Below the pieces are notes generated by a model. It was not told the origin of the DNA, did no database searches, and saw nothing but the letters and a program-made list of their open reading frames with translations. This document shows, piece after piece, positions 26,715 through 35,355 of a DNA stretch of 64,000 nucleotides. Origin of the DNA: Palsa-504 sp963739135. GTDB lineage: Bacteria > Actinomycetota > Actinomycetes > Streptosporangiales > Streptosporangiaceae. Position numbers and translations under genes: made by a program. The stretch lies in contig CAVTZG010000013.1 in the NCBI GenBank assembly GCA_963739135.1, forward strand, positions 310,001-374,000. The letters are read 5' to 3'. Position 1 is the stretch's first letter. Each line of letters starts with the position of its first letter.

Positions 26715-28777
26715 CACCCCCGGCTCCAACCATGATCACCGGCGGCGACCCCGGCCAGGACGACGCCTGCCAGGAGCCGACGCTCGCGTCGGCGTGGCAG
26801 GCGGTGGCGGGCACCACGATCAGCGACAAGCTGCTCGAATGGCCCCCGGACCTGTTCACGCTGACCGAGGTGATCCTGCAGCGCTCGCAGGCCTATCGCT
26901 TCGCGCTTTCCCCGCCAGCCGGCGCGACCTGGCCACCGGCCGGCTTTCCGGACTGGCCCGATGCGGTCACCGATGCGGCCCGGCGGTGGAGCGCCTGGGC
27001 CGAGGACGGGAATGGGCCGGTCCCTGACCTGCTGGCCCAGGAGTGGAGCGTCCTGCGGGCGCGGGCGGGGATCTCGTTCAGCGAGCTTGCCGAGGCACGC
27101 GACTGGCGGCTGTGCGAAGCGCTGCTGACCCTGCACGCGATCGCAGACGAGGCATGCGCCGGGCTGGGTGTCTCCCTCGACGCGGCCGGTGCCGACGGTC
27201 TGGTGTACCGGGCCCGCGGCCGGGAGCTGCTGGCCAGGACGGGCTCCTTGGCTCGCTTCCCGGCCCACCTGATCCGGGTGCTGCCAAAGGTCCGCACGCC
27301 TCTGCGCGGCAGTTCGGTGCGCGCCCTTTCGCACTACGCCGCGGTGCAAGTGCCCGGTGTTGAGGTCCGGTGGCACCGGGCGCCGCTCCGCTGCCTGGGG
27401 GGGCAGGTTCACGGCACGCAGGTCAACTACCTGCTCCTGCCGTGGCCGCTGCGGGTACGAGGGTCAGACTTCCGCCCGGTACCGGGGCCGCTGCGAAAGC
27501 TTTCCGACGACCCCTTCGGCTTTTTTGAGTTCGCCCCCTCCGAACCGCTCGATCTAGACCTGGTGGACCGGATGCTCGTCGCGGCCCGGGACGAGGCCGG
27601 AACCGTCGATGTCGTCATCTTGCCGGAGAGCGCGGTCGAGCACGGCGAGATCGACCACCTGGAGGCGCTCCTGGGCCAGCACGGGGTGACCAGGCTGATC
27701 GCCGGGGTCCGCGAGCTCCCGCCACAACCGGGCCAGCTCCCGGGCAACTGGGTGCACATCGGCGTGTCCGCCGGCGGCCAGTGGGTGCATATCCGCCAGC
27801 CCAAGCACCACCGGTGGTCACTCGATGAGGCTCAGATCCGCCAATACCACCTGGCAGGGGCGCTGCACCCGCGCATCCGCTGGTGGGAAGCGATGGAAGT
27901 GCCCGGCCGGTCGGTCCAGTTCGTCGAGCTGTGCGAGGGGGTCACGCTCGCCTCGCTGGTGTGCGAGGACCTCGCCCAGACCGACGAGGTGGCCAGCGTC
28001 ATCCGCTCGGTCGGCCCGACCCTCGTCGTGATACCCCTGCTCGACGGGCCCCAGCTCAGCTCACGGTGGGCAGCCCGGCACGCCAGCATCATGGCCGATG
28101 ACCCCGGCTCGGCCGTGCTGACGCTGACATCTTTCGGCATGGCGCACCGCTCCCGGCTGCCCGGGCAGAACCCCTCACCCGTGGTCGCACTGTGGAAAGG
28201 CCCTGGTCAGCAGGCACGCGAGATCCCGCTGCAGCCCGGCGCCCAGGGCATCTTGCTGTCGGCAGTCACGGGCCGCGCCACCCGGCGCAGCTTCGACGGC
28301 CGCCGTCCCGCCGAGAATGGCAGTGAGTTCTCCGACGTGACCATCCATCAGGTCCGGGCCGCCAGCACCGGCACGGGGCCACCGCAGTCACCGGCCGGCT
28401 CGCCTTCTCGGCCCATGCTGGCAGCCGACGAACTCACCATCCTGACGTCCTGGGCGGAGGCGGCGGCCGAAGCGCTGGCGTTCGCGCCTGAGCGTATCGA
28501 GGCCGTGATAGCCAATGCGCAAGCAGGCGCTCCCTGGCGAGCCGAGCTGCGGATCTGCGAACCATCCCCGCCGCTGAGCGACGCCATCAACGACATATTC
28601 CAGGCCGCCGGAACGGTCACAGCCACGGGCGGCAACCTGCCGCTGGAGGCCATCCCTGTCGCAGCCCACGGAAGTCAGCCGGGTCAGCCAGCAAGCGACA
28701 GGCTCGCCCGTGCAGTGCTGCGATCAGCGCTCGAACAGTGCCAGACCCGGCAGGCACTCGCAGGCAGTCGCATCTGA
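26699..28777 (+). CDS. large nitrilase-fold (CN-hydrolase) protein of unknown function
   Basis: 692 residues. Residues 1-200 are an uncharacterised, mostly helical N-terminal domain. From about 210 to 550 the order is that of a carbon-nitrogen hydrolase: VVILPESAVE (Glu310), HIRQPKHHRW (Lys369) and SLVCEDLAQTDEV (Cys422 with Glu423-Asp424), the Glu-Lys-Cys catalytic set. The last 140 residues are low-complexity then helical. Typical nitrilases are about 280 residues, so this is a multidomain variant; nitrilase-like domains also occur in some reverse-transcriptase defence proteins, but no RT is present here. ATG at 26699 lies inside LtrA with AAGGAG upstream. Substrate unknown. Confidence 0.75.
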   Translation: MPAVLTPPAPTMITGGDPGQDDACQEPTLASAWQAVAGTTISDKLLEWPPDLFTLTEVILQRSQAYRFALSPPAGATWPPAGFPDWPDAVTDAARRWSAWAEDGNGPVPDLLAQEWSVLRARAGISFSELAEARDWRLCEALLTLHAIADEACAGLGVSLDAAGADGLVYRARGRELLARTGSLARFPAHLIRVLPKVRTPLRGSSVRALSHYAAVQVPGVEVRWHRAPLRCLGGQVHGTQVNYLLLPWPLRVRGSDFRPVPGPLRKLSDDPFGFFEFAPSEPLDLDLVDRMLVAARDEAGTVDVVILPESAVEHGEIDHLEALLGQHGVTRLIAGVRELPPQPGQLPGNWVHIGVSAGGQWVHIRQPKHHRWSLDEAQIRQYHLAGALHPRIRWWEAMEVPGRSVQFVELCEGVTLASLVCEDLAQTDEVASVIRSVGPTLVVIPLLDGPQLSSRWAARHASIMADDPGSAVLTLTSFGMAHRSRLPGQNPSPVVALWKGPGQQAREIPLQPGAQGILLSAVTGRATRRSFDGRRPAENGSEFSDVTIHQVRAASTGTGPPQSPAGSPSRPMLAADELTILTSWAEAAAEALAFAPERIEAVIANAQAGAPWRAELRICEPSPPLSDAINDIFQAAGTVTATGGNLPLEAIPVAAHGSQPGQPASDRLARAVLRSALEQCQTRQALAGSRI

Positions 28778-28861
28778 CCAGACCTGCACGCGCTTCCAGC
28801 CCGGTCTGCTGCCTGCAGGCAACGCCAGAACCGGAACATCTGCGCCAAGGTGCAGGGCGGT

Positions 28862-28891
28862 GCGGCCCAAGTGTCAGCCGCAAATATTCGG
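28862..28891 (+). repeat. 30-bp dispersed repeat, copy 1
   Basis: Matches the reverse complement of 60679-60708 at 28 of 30 positions, centred on GTCAGCCGCAAATATTCGG. Both copies lie in gene-free, AT-richer patches. A shorter core GCAAATATTCG is also at about 29745. Confidence 0.8.
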
Positions 28892-28893
28892 GC

Positions 28894-28952
28894 TATACGG
28901 GTGATACTCGCTCATATTTTCGATCTGATAGGTGGAGATGATCACCCGTATA
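28894..28952. promoter_or_regulatory. 12-bp perfect inverted repeat with 35-bp spacer
   Basis: TATACGGGTGAT (28894-28905) and its reverse complement ATCACCCGTATA (28941-28952) flank an AT-rich spacer. It could be paired operators or a long hairpin. It is downstream of the nitrilase-like gene and close to the end of the converging small gene, and it abuts the 30-bp dispersed repeat. Confidence 0.45.
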
Positions 28953-29025
28953 TCACTCGATCGGCTCGCCGACCGGCCTGGCGCCCTGATCACGCTCAGC
29001 GGCTGGGGCTGGTCTACGGCAGCTC

Positions 29026-29070
29026 GGCTATCCCGGCCTGCCGACGAAGGCTATCCCGGCCTGCCGACGA
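29026..29070 (+). repeat. 22-bp direct repeat at the end of a small gene
   Basis: GGCTATCCCGGCCTGCCGACGA occurs at 29026-29047 and 29049-29070. The second copy supplies the stop codon of the minus-strand gene that ends at 29051. Confidence 0.8.
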
Positions 29071-29389
29071 CGCTCAGGCCATGGACCTCGGCCACGCACG
29101 GCGCGGTGAACGCGATCCCGGCCGACCGCAGGATGCCCTGATAGACGCCGCTGGCCAGCAGCGGCACCGGTATCCACTGCCACGATGTCGCCGCGGTGAG
29201 CCGGCTCAGCATGACAATCCGGACGACCAGCCCGTCACACTCCACCGACCATGACCGGCTGCCCGCCCGCCGCATCGCCTCACCGAGGTCGCTCCACAAG
29301 GCGATCAGCTCCTCGACGGCCGCCGCGGGCAGGTCCGCCGGAGGCTCCTCCCCGGCCGCGGCAACCGCCGCATCCCAGCAATGCCCCAT
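29051..29389 (-). CDS. small hypothetical protein
   Basis: 112 residues from the ATG at 29389, with GGAGGAG 5 bp upstream. No family recognised. It has an acidic helical segment (AVEELIALWSDLGEAMRRAG) then strands WSVECDGLVVRIVMLSRL and WQWIPVPLLASGVYQGIL, suggesting a small alpha/beta protein. The reading frame is open further upstream, but the ribosome-binding site fixes the start. It ends inside a 22-bp direct repeat that provides its stop, so the native C-terminus may have been altered. Confidence 0.6.
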   Translation of the reverse strand: MGHCWDAAVAAAGEEPPADLPAAAVEELIALWSDLGEAMRRAGSRSWSVECDGLVVRIVMLSRLTAATSWQWIPVPLLASGVYQGILRSAGIAFTAPCVAEVHGLSVVGRPG

Positions 29390-30190
29390 TGCGGCTCCTC
29401 CCCAGCCGCGGCCGTCGCCGCGCCGAACCGCCCCAGATATCCCTGAGCCTAGCGTTCCACACCCAGGCATACCACGTCCTGCGCGCTGACCTGCCAGATA
29501 CACGCTGCCGCTCCCGTTCCCGCTACCACTGCGGACGCGAATCAAGGCGCCCCCTGCCCTCCAGGCCCGGCTGCGGCCACCCGGCACGCGGACCCGCAAC
29601 CACCATGCGGCAAGAGCATGCCGGGCAGGGCTAACAGCGATGCGCCGAGCTGGAAAGAGCCAGTCATGGCCGCGCATGCGCCGATCCCGCCCATAACGGC
29701 CCGATCTGACCGTGGACGCCTGTGCTGCAGCCATCCCCGGACACGCAAATATTCGACCGGAAACTCGGCGACCCCATGCCCTGCTCACGCAACGTGATTG
29801 GTCCCCGCCAGATCACCGAGCCGGCCTCGGCGCCTGGCGGACGCGCCGCCCGCCAGGTCCCTGCCCGGCGGCAGGATCTGTCCTACGGTGGCGGGTCTCC
29901 CCCGTGGCGAGACTAGCTTGTTCCCGGCCCGCGGCACGGCAGCGGCCCGGTCCTCTGGCTCCCGACGGCAGAAAGGAAGCAGGCCGGATCTCCGGGCACC
30001 AGCCCCGGCCAGGCAGCGACGGACAGGCCGCCGTCGGGCAGTCGTCCCAGAAATGGGCGAACCTTGCCTCTGGCAACAGAGCCGAATACCGCGATCTTCC
30101 GTGAGGTCGAGGACTACCCGGCATCCCGGGCGTCTGTGAGACTGGCGGTATCCAGTGACGGCACCGCAGGCTCCACGAAAGGCGCAGATC
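29390..30190. other. intergenic, nothing supported
   Basis: About 800 bp between divergent genes. It holds a GCAAATATTCG core (about 29745) shared with the dispersed repeat at 28.86 and 60.68 kb. Open frames on both strands look non-coding. Confidence 0.4.
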
Positions 30191-31021
30191 ATGGGGAAAA
30201 TCGCGGTCGGACGGGAGAACTCCGACGACATCGAGATCTACTACGAAGACCATGGTGCCGGCCGGCCCGTCGTGCTCATTCACGGTTACCCGCTCAGCGG
30301 CCGCGCCTGGGACAAGCAGGTCCCGGTGCTGCTCGGGGCCGGGTGCCGGGTGATCACCTACGACCGGCGCGGGTTCGGCAGGTCCAGCCAGCCCGCCACC
30401 GGGTACGACTACGACACGTTCACCGCCGACCTGCACGCCCTGCTGTCCTACCTCGACCTGCGCGACGCCGTCATCGTCGGGCACTCCATGGGCACCGGGG
30501 AGGTCACCCGCTACCTCGGCTCGTACGGTCCGGCGCGGGTCGCCAAGGGCGTGTTGATCTCCCCGATCCCGCCGTTCTTGCTGGAGACCCCCGGCAACCC
30601 CGAGGGCCTGCCGCAGAGCCTGTTCGACGGGTTCATCCAATCCGCGCAGGCCGATCCCCCGGCCTGGATGAACGGCTTCCTGGACAACTTCTACAACTAC
30701 GACACCCTCGGCGGCACCCTGGTCAGCGAGCAGGCCTTCCAGGCCAGCTTCAACCTGGCCGTCTCGGCGTCGGCCGCCGCCACGGTGGCCTGCATCCCGA
30801 CGTGGCTGACCGACTTCCGCGCCGACCTGCCCAAGATCGACGTGCCGATCCTGGTCATCGACGGCAACGCCGACCGGGTGCTGCCCTACGACAAGACCGG
30901 CGCGCGGCTGCCCGGCATGATCAAGGACATGCGGCTGGTGACTATCGACGGCGGGCCGCACGCGATCGCGTGGACCCACGCCGACCAGGTCAACCAGGCG
31001 CTGCTCGACTTCGTGGCCTGA
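30191..31021 (+). CDS. alpha/beta hydrolase, cofactor-free haloperoxidase/esterase type
   Basis: 276 residues with a complete triad: nucleophile Ser in VGHSMGTGEV, Asp in VIDGNADRVLP and His in DGGPHAIAW. The oxyanion region VVLIHGYPLSGRAWDKQ and TYDRRGFGRSSQP are typical of bacterial chloroperoxidase-like esterases. Cytoplasmic; no signal peptide. ATG at 30191 (a 12-codon in-frame extension exists). A decayed paralogue lies at 49.4-50.1 kb, with the same LDLRDAVLAGHSMGTGEVTR core. No operon partner. Confidence 0.92.
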   Translation: MGKIAVGRENSDDIEIYYEDHGAGRPVVLIHGYPLSGRAWDKQVPVLLGAGCRVITYDRRGFGRSSQPATGYDYDTFTADLHALLSYLDLRDAVIVGHSMGTGEVTRYLGSYGPARVAKGVLISPIPPFLLETPGNPEGLPQSLFDGFIQSAQADPPAWMNGFLDNFYNYDTLGGTLVSEQAFQASFNLAVSASAAATVACIPTWLTDFRADLPKIDVPILVIDGNADRVLPYDKTGARLPGMIKDMRLVTIDGGPHAIAWTHADQVNQALLDFVA

Positions 31022-31192
31022 CCGGCAGCTAATCCCGGCATCTACCGGCTGCGGCGCGTGCCCGGCGTGGATGAGGTGTTGACAGCGGGCCTGTTGCTAC
31101 TTGCTGCGACCCCCGTACCGACCAGCCGCGGTCGGGGCGAACTGCGCCTCACGAAGAGCGCTACCCTCTTGGAGGCGCTAGCGCCGGGTGAG

Positions 31193-31411
31193 TCACGCCG
31201 ACGTCTTGCGCAGGCGTATTCCTGCCGTCAGCGTCACGAGCCGCTCTGCACCAGGCCTGTCATCATCGGCTGGCGCGACCGTGAGGATGAACCCGCCTTG
31301 CCCCAGGCGGACTTGCTTGACCACAACCGCGACCCGTGTATCTGGCAGGACGATCACGTCTCCAGCGTCGACGTCACCAGCCAGGATTATGGCCTCCACG
31401 CCTGAGGACAA
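31193..31411 (-). CDS. small hypothetical protein
   Basis: 72 residues from a TTG at 31411 (GTG at 31399 is an alternative). AGDVDAGDVIVLPDTRVAVV followed by KQVRLGQGGFILTVAPADDD and RLVTLTAGIRL reads as a compact all-beta domain; no named family is assigned. Codon pattern supports coding. It stands alone between the hydrolase and the stress-protein-like gene. Confidence 0.6.
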   Translation of the reverse strand: MSSGVEAIILAGDVDAGDVIVLPDTRVAVVVKQVRLGQGGFILTVAPADDDRPGAERLVTLTAGIRLRKTSA

Positions 31412-31608
31412 TACCGCCCGGGGACGCCGATTTCATCCCGCCCGTGACTGCGGCCTGTCCGGCAGGTGGACAGCCGGTAACGCTTCCCCGATCGCAGGCG
31501 CGTGTGTCAGGGCAGGCCAGGGCTGCTGGGCTCCCGTACTAGCCGATGCTGGCGACGGCAGGCTAGCGTGGGCGTTACCCACCAGATAACTCAAGTAGGG
31601 ACGATGCC

Positions 31609-32022
31609 ATGGCTGAGAACAAGCAGCTGGTGGTCTACGCCGCAGCGTACAACAGCGTCGACGCCGCGCTGGCGGACCTGGACGCCGTCGAGCAGCTGCA
31701 CAAGGACGAGCTGATCGGCCAGTACGACGCGGCCGTAATCGATCAGGAGAACGGCAAGCCCCACGTGGCCAAGCGGATGGACCGCCCGCACATCCGGGTC
31801 ATCCCGGAGTGGTTCGGCGGCGGGACCCTGCCCCGCAAGGAGCTCCACGAGGCGGCCGAGCAGCTCACCGCCAGCCAGGCCGGGCTCATCGCGGTCGGCG
31901 AGCCGACCATCGAGCAAGCGCTCGACAAGGCGCTGACCAAGGCCGCCAAGGTCGTCAAGCGCACCGTGGAGGCCACGACCGACGAGATCACCAGCGAGTT
32001 GCAGGAAGCTCTCAAAAGCTGA
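31609..32022 (+). CDS. DUF1269-like stress-associated protein
   Basis: 137 residues of an actinobacterial family that resembles DUF1269/general-stress proteins: LVVYAAAYNSVDAALADLDA, QYDAAVIDQENGKPHVAKR, RVIPEWFGGGTLPRKELHEA, then a long helix TIEQALDKALTKAAKVVKRT with an acidic end. Lacks the central Gly-rich membrane hairpin of some DUF1269 members, so it is probably soluble. ATG at 31609 with GGGACGATGCC upstream. Monocistronic; converges with the HdeD-like gene. Confidence 0.75.
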   Translation: MAENKQLVVYAAAYNSVDAALADLDAVEQLHKDELIGQYDAAVIDQENGKPHVAKRMDRPHIRVIPEWFGGGTLPRKELHEAAEQLTASQAGLIAVGEPTIEQALDKALTKAAKVVKRTVEATTDEITSELQEALKS

Positions 32023-32039
32023 CCGGGGCGGGCGCTCGA

Positions 32040-32060
32040 AGGGTGTCCTGAGAGCACCCT
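32040..32060 (+). terminator. hairpin after the DUF1269-like gene
   Basis: AGGGTG and CACCCT are complementary arms around TCCTGAGAG, starting 18 bp after the stop codon. No T-tract follows, which is common in high-GC actinobacteria; assignment is tentative. Confidence 0.35.
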
Positions 32061-32282
32061 GGGTACCCGCATCCAGTGATGGGCACAACCTGGGTGCACC
32101 CGCCTTTCGCGGGGCCGTTTTCATCGCCGCGGCGCAGGGACGCGAGCGGAAGCCGGGTTAAGGCTGGCCAAGCTACCGGAGCATGAGGCTGGCAGCCGAC
32201 CGGACGCGGCCTTGTTGACCGGCTTACCTGGCTGGCCCGGTGAGCATGCGGCAGCGTAGGCTCGGCGCATGCCTCCATGCTG

Positions 32283-32867
32283 CTAGTCCCGTTGGCGACT
32301 GCGGACTTCGAAGGCGATGACGATCTCGGAGATCCCGCGGAACAAGGCGAACAACCCGACCCAGACCAGCAGCAGCGCCCCTTTGACCGACAGGTACTGC
32401 TGCGAGGCCCAGAAGCCGAGCAGGATCTCCAGGATCCCGGCCGCCATGCCCAGCCACCAGGCGCCGTTGATGCCCTTGGCGTCGACGGAGGTGATGATGT
32501 CCAGCGTGCCGCGGAAGATGAGCAGCAGCCCCAGGATCGAGGCGAGCGTCCAGAATGCGTCGTAGGGCTGGGCGAATGACCACCCGGCGCCGAAGGCGAA
32601 GATGACGCCCATCACGACGTGCAGCCAGCGCCAGCCGGGGAGGACCGCGGCGATCAGGAATTCGTCGATCATGCCGAACAAGAACAACACGCCCAGCAGG
32701 ATGCCCACGGTGGCGATCGAGGCGGGGGTGAACCGCAACGCGACCCACGCGATGATCAGCCACGCGATGCCGGTCAGCAGGAACAGCCACCAGGGGCCGG
32801 CCAGCCGCCACAGCGCCGCGCGGGCGCCGCGCGTGCGTTCGTGCAGCGCATCAGCATCAACGCTCAT
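32283..32867 (-). CDS. HdeD-like (DUF308) membrane protein
   Basis: 194 residues with six predicted transmembrane helices in two similar halves, typical of the HdeD/DUF308 family: WWLFLLTGIAWLIIAWVALRF, TVGILLGVLFLFGMIDEFLI, VVMGVIFAFGAGWSFAQP, ILGLLLIFRGTLDIITSV, GMAAGILEILLGFWASQ and LLLVWVGLFALFRGISEIVI. HdeD was named from acid resistance in E. coli; in actinobacteria the role is not known. ATG at 32867 with AAGGAAG upstream. Neighbouring DUF1269-like stress gene converges with it, and both may belong to stress responses. Confidence 0.9.
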   Translation of the reverse strand: MSVDADALHERTRGARAALWRLAGPWWLFLLTGIAWLIIAWVALRFTPASIATVGILLGVLFLFGMIDEFLIAAVLPGWRWLHVVMGVIFAFGAGWSFAQPYDAFWTLASILGLLLIFRGTLDIITSVDAKGINGAWWLGMAAGILEILLGFWASQQYLSVKGALLLVWVGLFALFRGISEIVIAFEVRSRQRD

Positions 32868-33763
32868 TTCCGGCTTCCTTCCGCACCCGCTGTGGGGGCT
32901 CCTTCGGCCGGCCGGTGCCAGGCCCGCAGGTCTTCAAGTCCCGGCGGTCTTAGCGAGCTTTCCGAGCGCATCCTCTCATTACGCCGACCACCTGACAATG
33001 CCTGGCAAAAACCCGTGAAGGTGATGCCACCGCCGCGGCCCGGTCCGTCTCCGACTGCTACCACAGGCTGCTACCACAGGCGGAACCGGTGAGCCCGCCA
33101 GCGGCCGGGCAGCACACCGGCGGTCTCATACCCGAGGGCACCCACCGCTCGCAGCGGGCAGGCACCGCGTCTGCCCAGCCTGGTATGCCTCGCCATCGTC
33201 GTGACGGCCCGCGGCCCGCATCACCACCACTACAACGTGCCGGACAATATCCGCCTGGGGTGGCTAGAGGACTCGCGACGTCGGGGCAGTAGAGACGGTC
33301 ATAACGGATTGATCTGGCGATTGGATCGTCTCGCGCTGAGCGGGACGTGCACTGATGCCCATCTGGGTACGGCTGGGCACACCAAGCCGGTGCTGATCCT
33401 GCTGGCCGTCGGTCTCGCGCTTGCTGCCGGCCGGTGAACTGCTCCACGGGCGGCCGGTGGTAGGACGAAGCCACCGGGACCATGCCCGCGCCCCAGCCAG
33501 GGCCAGGGAGAAGCAATCGACCCGTTCGGGGTTCAAGCCGGATCGGCGCAACCTCTCGGTTTCCTCGATCCGGCCTTGTGCTGGCAGCAGCCCGGGCGGC
33601 CATCGGCTGGCTTTCGGGTCGTCGGCGTGGACCTGGGCTTGCAGCGCTGTTGCCTCCTGGCGTTTCCCGCTTCGCGGACCACTACGCGGCCCGTGCGGCT
33701 CCGAATATCTAACAGGCGGGCAAGCTGCCTGAACGCCGGTCCTGAGCGAGAAGGGGAGACGTT
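32868..33763. other. intergenic, nothing supported
   Basis: About 900 bp between divergently read genes. Several frames are open on both strands but none has a start signal plus family-like sequence. It must contain promoters for the HdeD-like gene and the secreted propeller gene. Confidence 0.4.
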
Positions 33764-35290
33764 GTGAAGAGCGGCAAGCGTGCTGTGGGAACGGTATTTC
33801 TCGCTTGTGCGGGCCTGGGCCTGCTCGGGTTCGCGGTTCCTGCAATGGCTGCGTCGGTGCCGGCGGGCCCGGCGGCGGCCACCGCCGGGACCTTCGTCAA
33901 GGCCTTTGCGGCGATCGTCAGCAAGTCCCAGGTCAATGTGTATCCGGACGACGTGCAGGTAACGTCGGATGGCGGCTCCATCGCCCTGTCGGAGACCGAA
34001 ACGGCCGGGGGCCTGGGCGTGGACTGGCTGGTCAAACTCAGCTCCGCCGGCGTTCCCAGCTGGCAAGAGGAGGTTGGCTGCTCAAGTTCGAACGGCGCGC
34101 CGGGCGACTACGCCGACGGCGTCTCGGTGCAGCAAACTTCGGACGGCGGCTACGTCGTGGGCGGCGGGACCATCGACTGCGGATCCGGCAGCACGTGCCC
34201 GCCGCTGAGCGGCCGGTCATGCGCCCTGATCGAGAAGCTGAACTCGGCGGGCAAGCTCACCTGGGCCCGCGCGTACGCGGCGAGCCCGGATGGAAGTGCG
34301 ATCAACCAGATCAGGCAGACCGCCGACGGCGGGTACATCGCGGCCGGCAGCGTCACCGAGCCTAGCGGCGAACCTGGGGCGATGATCCTCAAGCTCGACA
34401 GTTCGGGAAACGTGCAGTGGCAGCAGGACCTCGCGGCGGCCGCGGGCACGACCGGGGCGGTGTTCAACTCCGTCCAGCAGACATCGGCCGGCGGCTACAT
34501 CGCCGCAGGAAACTACTACGTACCTAACAGCCAGGGACTCTCGCAGGGCCAGGTGCTGGTCGCCGGGCTCGGCCCAGACGGAAGCATCAGCTGGCAGCAC
34601 GGTTTCGCCACCTTCAGCAATGGCACCGTCACCAGCGACTCCGACGTCACGGCCATCATCCAGGCCGCCGGCGGCGGCTACGCCGTCGCCGGCGGCTGGT
34701 CCAACCGCACGTTCAACGGCGGGAACGGGGCCAACGGCGCCCTGCTGCTCAAGCTCGACTCCGCCGGGAACCTGCAATGGCAGCAGGCCTACAGCGGCGG
34801 CCTTTACCGGGGTACCGACATCGGCTCGTTCGCCTACTCACTGCACCAAACCAGCGACGGCGGTTACGTCCTGGCCGGCGACGAAGACATTGAGCAGCCT
34901 GAAGTGACGATCGAGCCATGGATTGCGAAGGTCAGCTCCACCGGCAGCCTGCTGTGGCAGCACCAGTACTACCAGGTGTACAGCAAGACCGGACTGCCGC
35001 TGTCCGAGAACTTCTCCGGCGCGGGCATCACCCCGGCCGGCGGGGTCGTGGCCGCCGGGCCGACAGAGAACTACACCGCCCAGAAAGAAGAGCTGTATGT
35101 CGTCCAGACTGACAGCTCCGGCAACGCGGGAACCTGCGGCGATGAGCACGCCGGCCCGCCGCTGCAGGCCATCAGCCCCCAGCTGACCGCCACCACGCCG
35201 TCACTGCCCGCTCAGCCGGCCACGACGCCGGCGGCCAGCTCGCCGATCGCGACAACCGCCACGTCCATCACTACCCAGACAGACTGCTGA
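33764..35290 (+). CDS. secreted beta-propeller-like repeat protein
   Basis: 508 residues. A signal peptide (KSGKRAVGTVFLACAGLGLL then PAMAA) with likely cleavage near residue 29-30. The body is about seven repeats with the pattern Q(T/A)(S/A)DGGY(V/I)(V/A)AG followed by LDS(S/A)GN(V/L)QWQQ, as in QQTSDGGYVVGGG, RQTADGGYIAAGS, QQTSAGGYIAAGN and HQTSDGGYVLAGD; this is typical of bacterial extracellular propellers. The last 50 residues are Thr/Ala/Pro-rich, possibly a cell-wall linker, ending in Cys without an LPXTG motif. GTG start at 33764 with AAGGGGAG upstream. Ligand unknown. Confidence 0.85.
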   Translation: MKSGKRAVGTVFLACAGLGLLGFAVPAMAASVPAGPAAATAGTFVKAFAAIVSKSQVNVYPDDVQVTSDGGSIALSETETAGGLGVDWLVKLSSAGVPSWQEEVGCSSSNGAPGDYADGVSVQQTSDGGYVVGGGTIDCGSGSTCPPLSGRSCALIEKLNSAGKLTWARAYAASPDGSAINQIRQTADGGYIAAGSVTEPSGEPGAMILKLDSSGNVQWQQDLAAAAGTTGAVFNSVQQTSAGGYIAAGNYYVPNSQGLSQGQVLVAGLGPDGSISWQHGFATFSNGTVTSDSDVTAIIQAAGGGYAVAGGWSNRTFNGGNGANGALLLKLDSAGNLQWQQAYSGGLYRGTDIGSFAYSLHQTSDGGYVLAGDEDIEQPEVTIEPWIAKVSSTGSLLWQHQYYQVYSKTGLPLSENFSGAGITPAGGVVAAGPTENYTAQKEELYVVQTDSSGNAGTCGDEHAGPPLQAISPQLTATTPSLPAQPATTPAASSPIATTATSITTQTDC

Positions 35291-35355
35291 TTCAGCGTCA
35301 CGCAAACGCAGTCAGCAATCAACGCATCCGCCGGCCGCCTGTAAAACCGTAACCG

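Noticed and set aside
29785..30231. 148-codon minus-strand frame upstream of the alpha/beta hydrolase
   Set aside because: Overlaps the hydrolase start antisense and lacks any recognisable motif or ribosome-binding site.
31186..31196. CCGGGTGA match near the 31.2-kb small gene
   Set aside because: Single half-site without the paired TTCACCC at 30-31 bp; expected by chance at this GC content.
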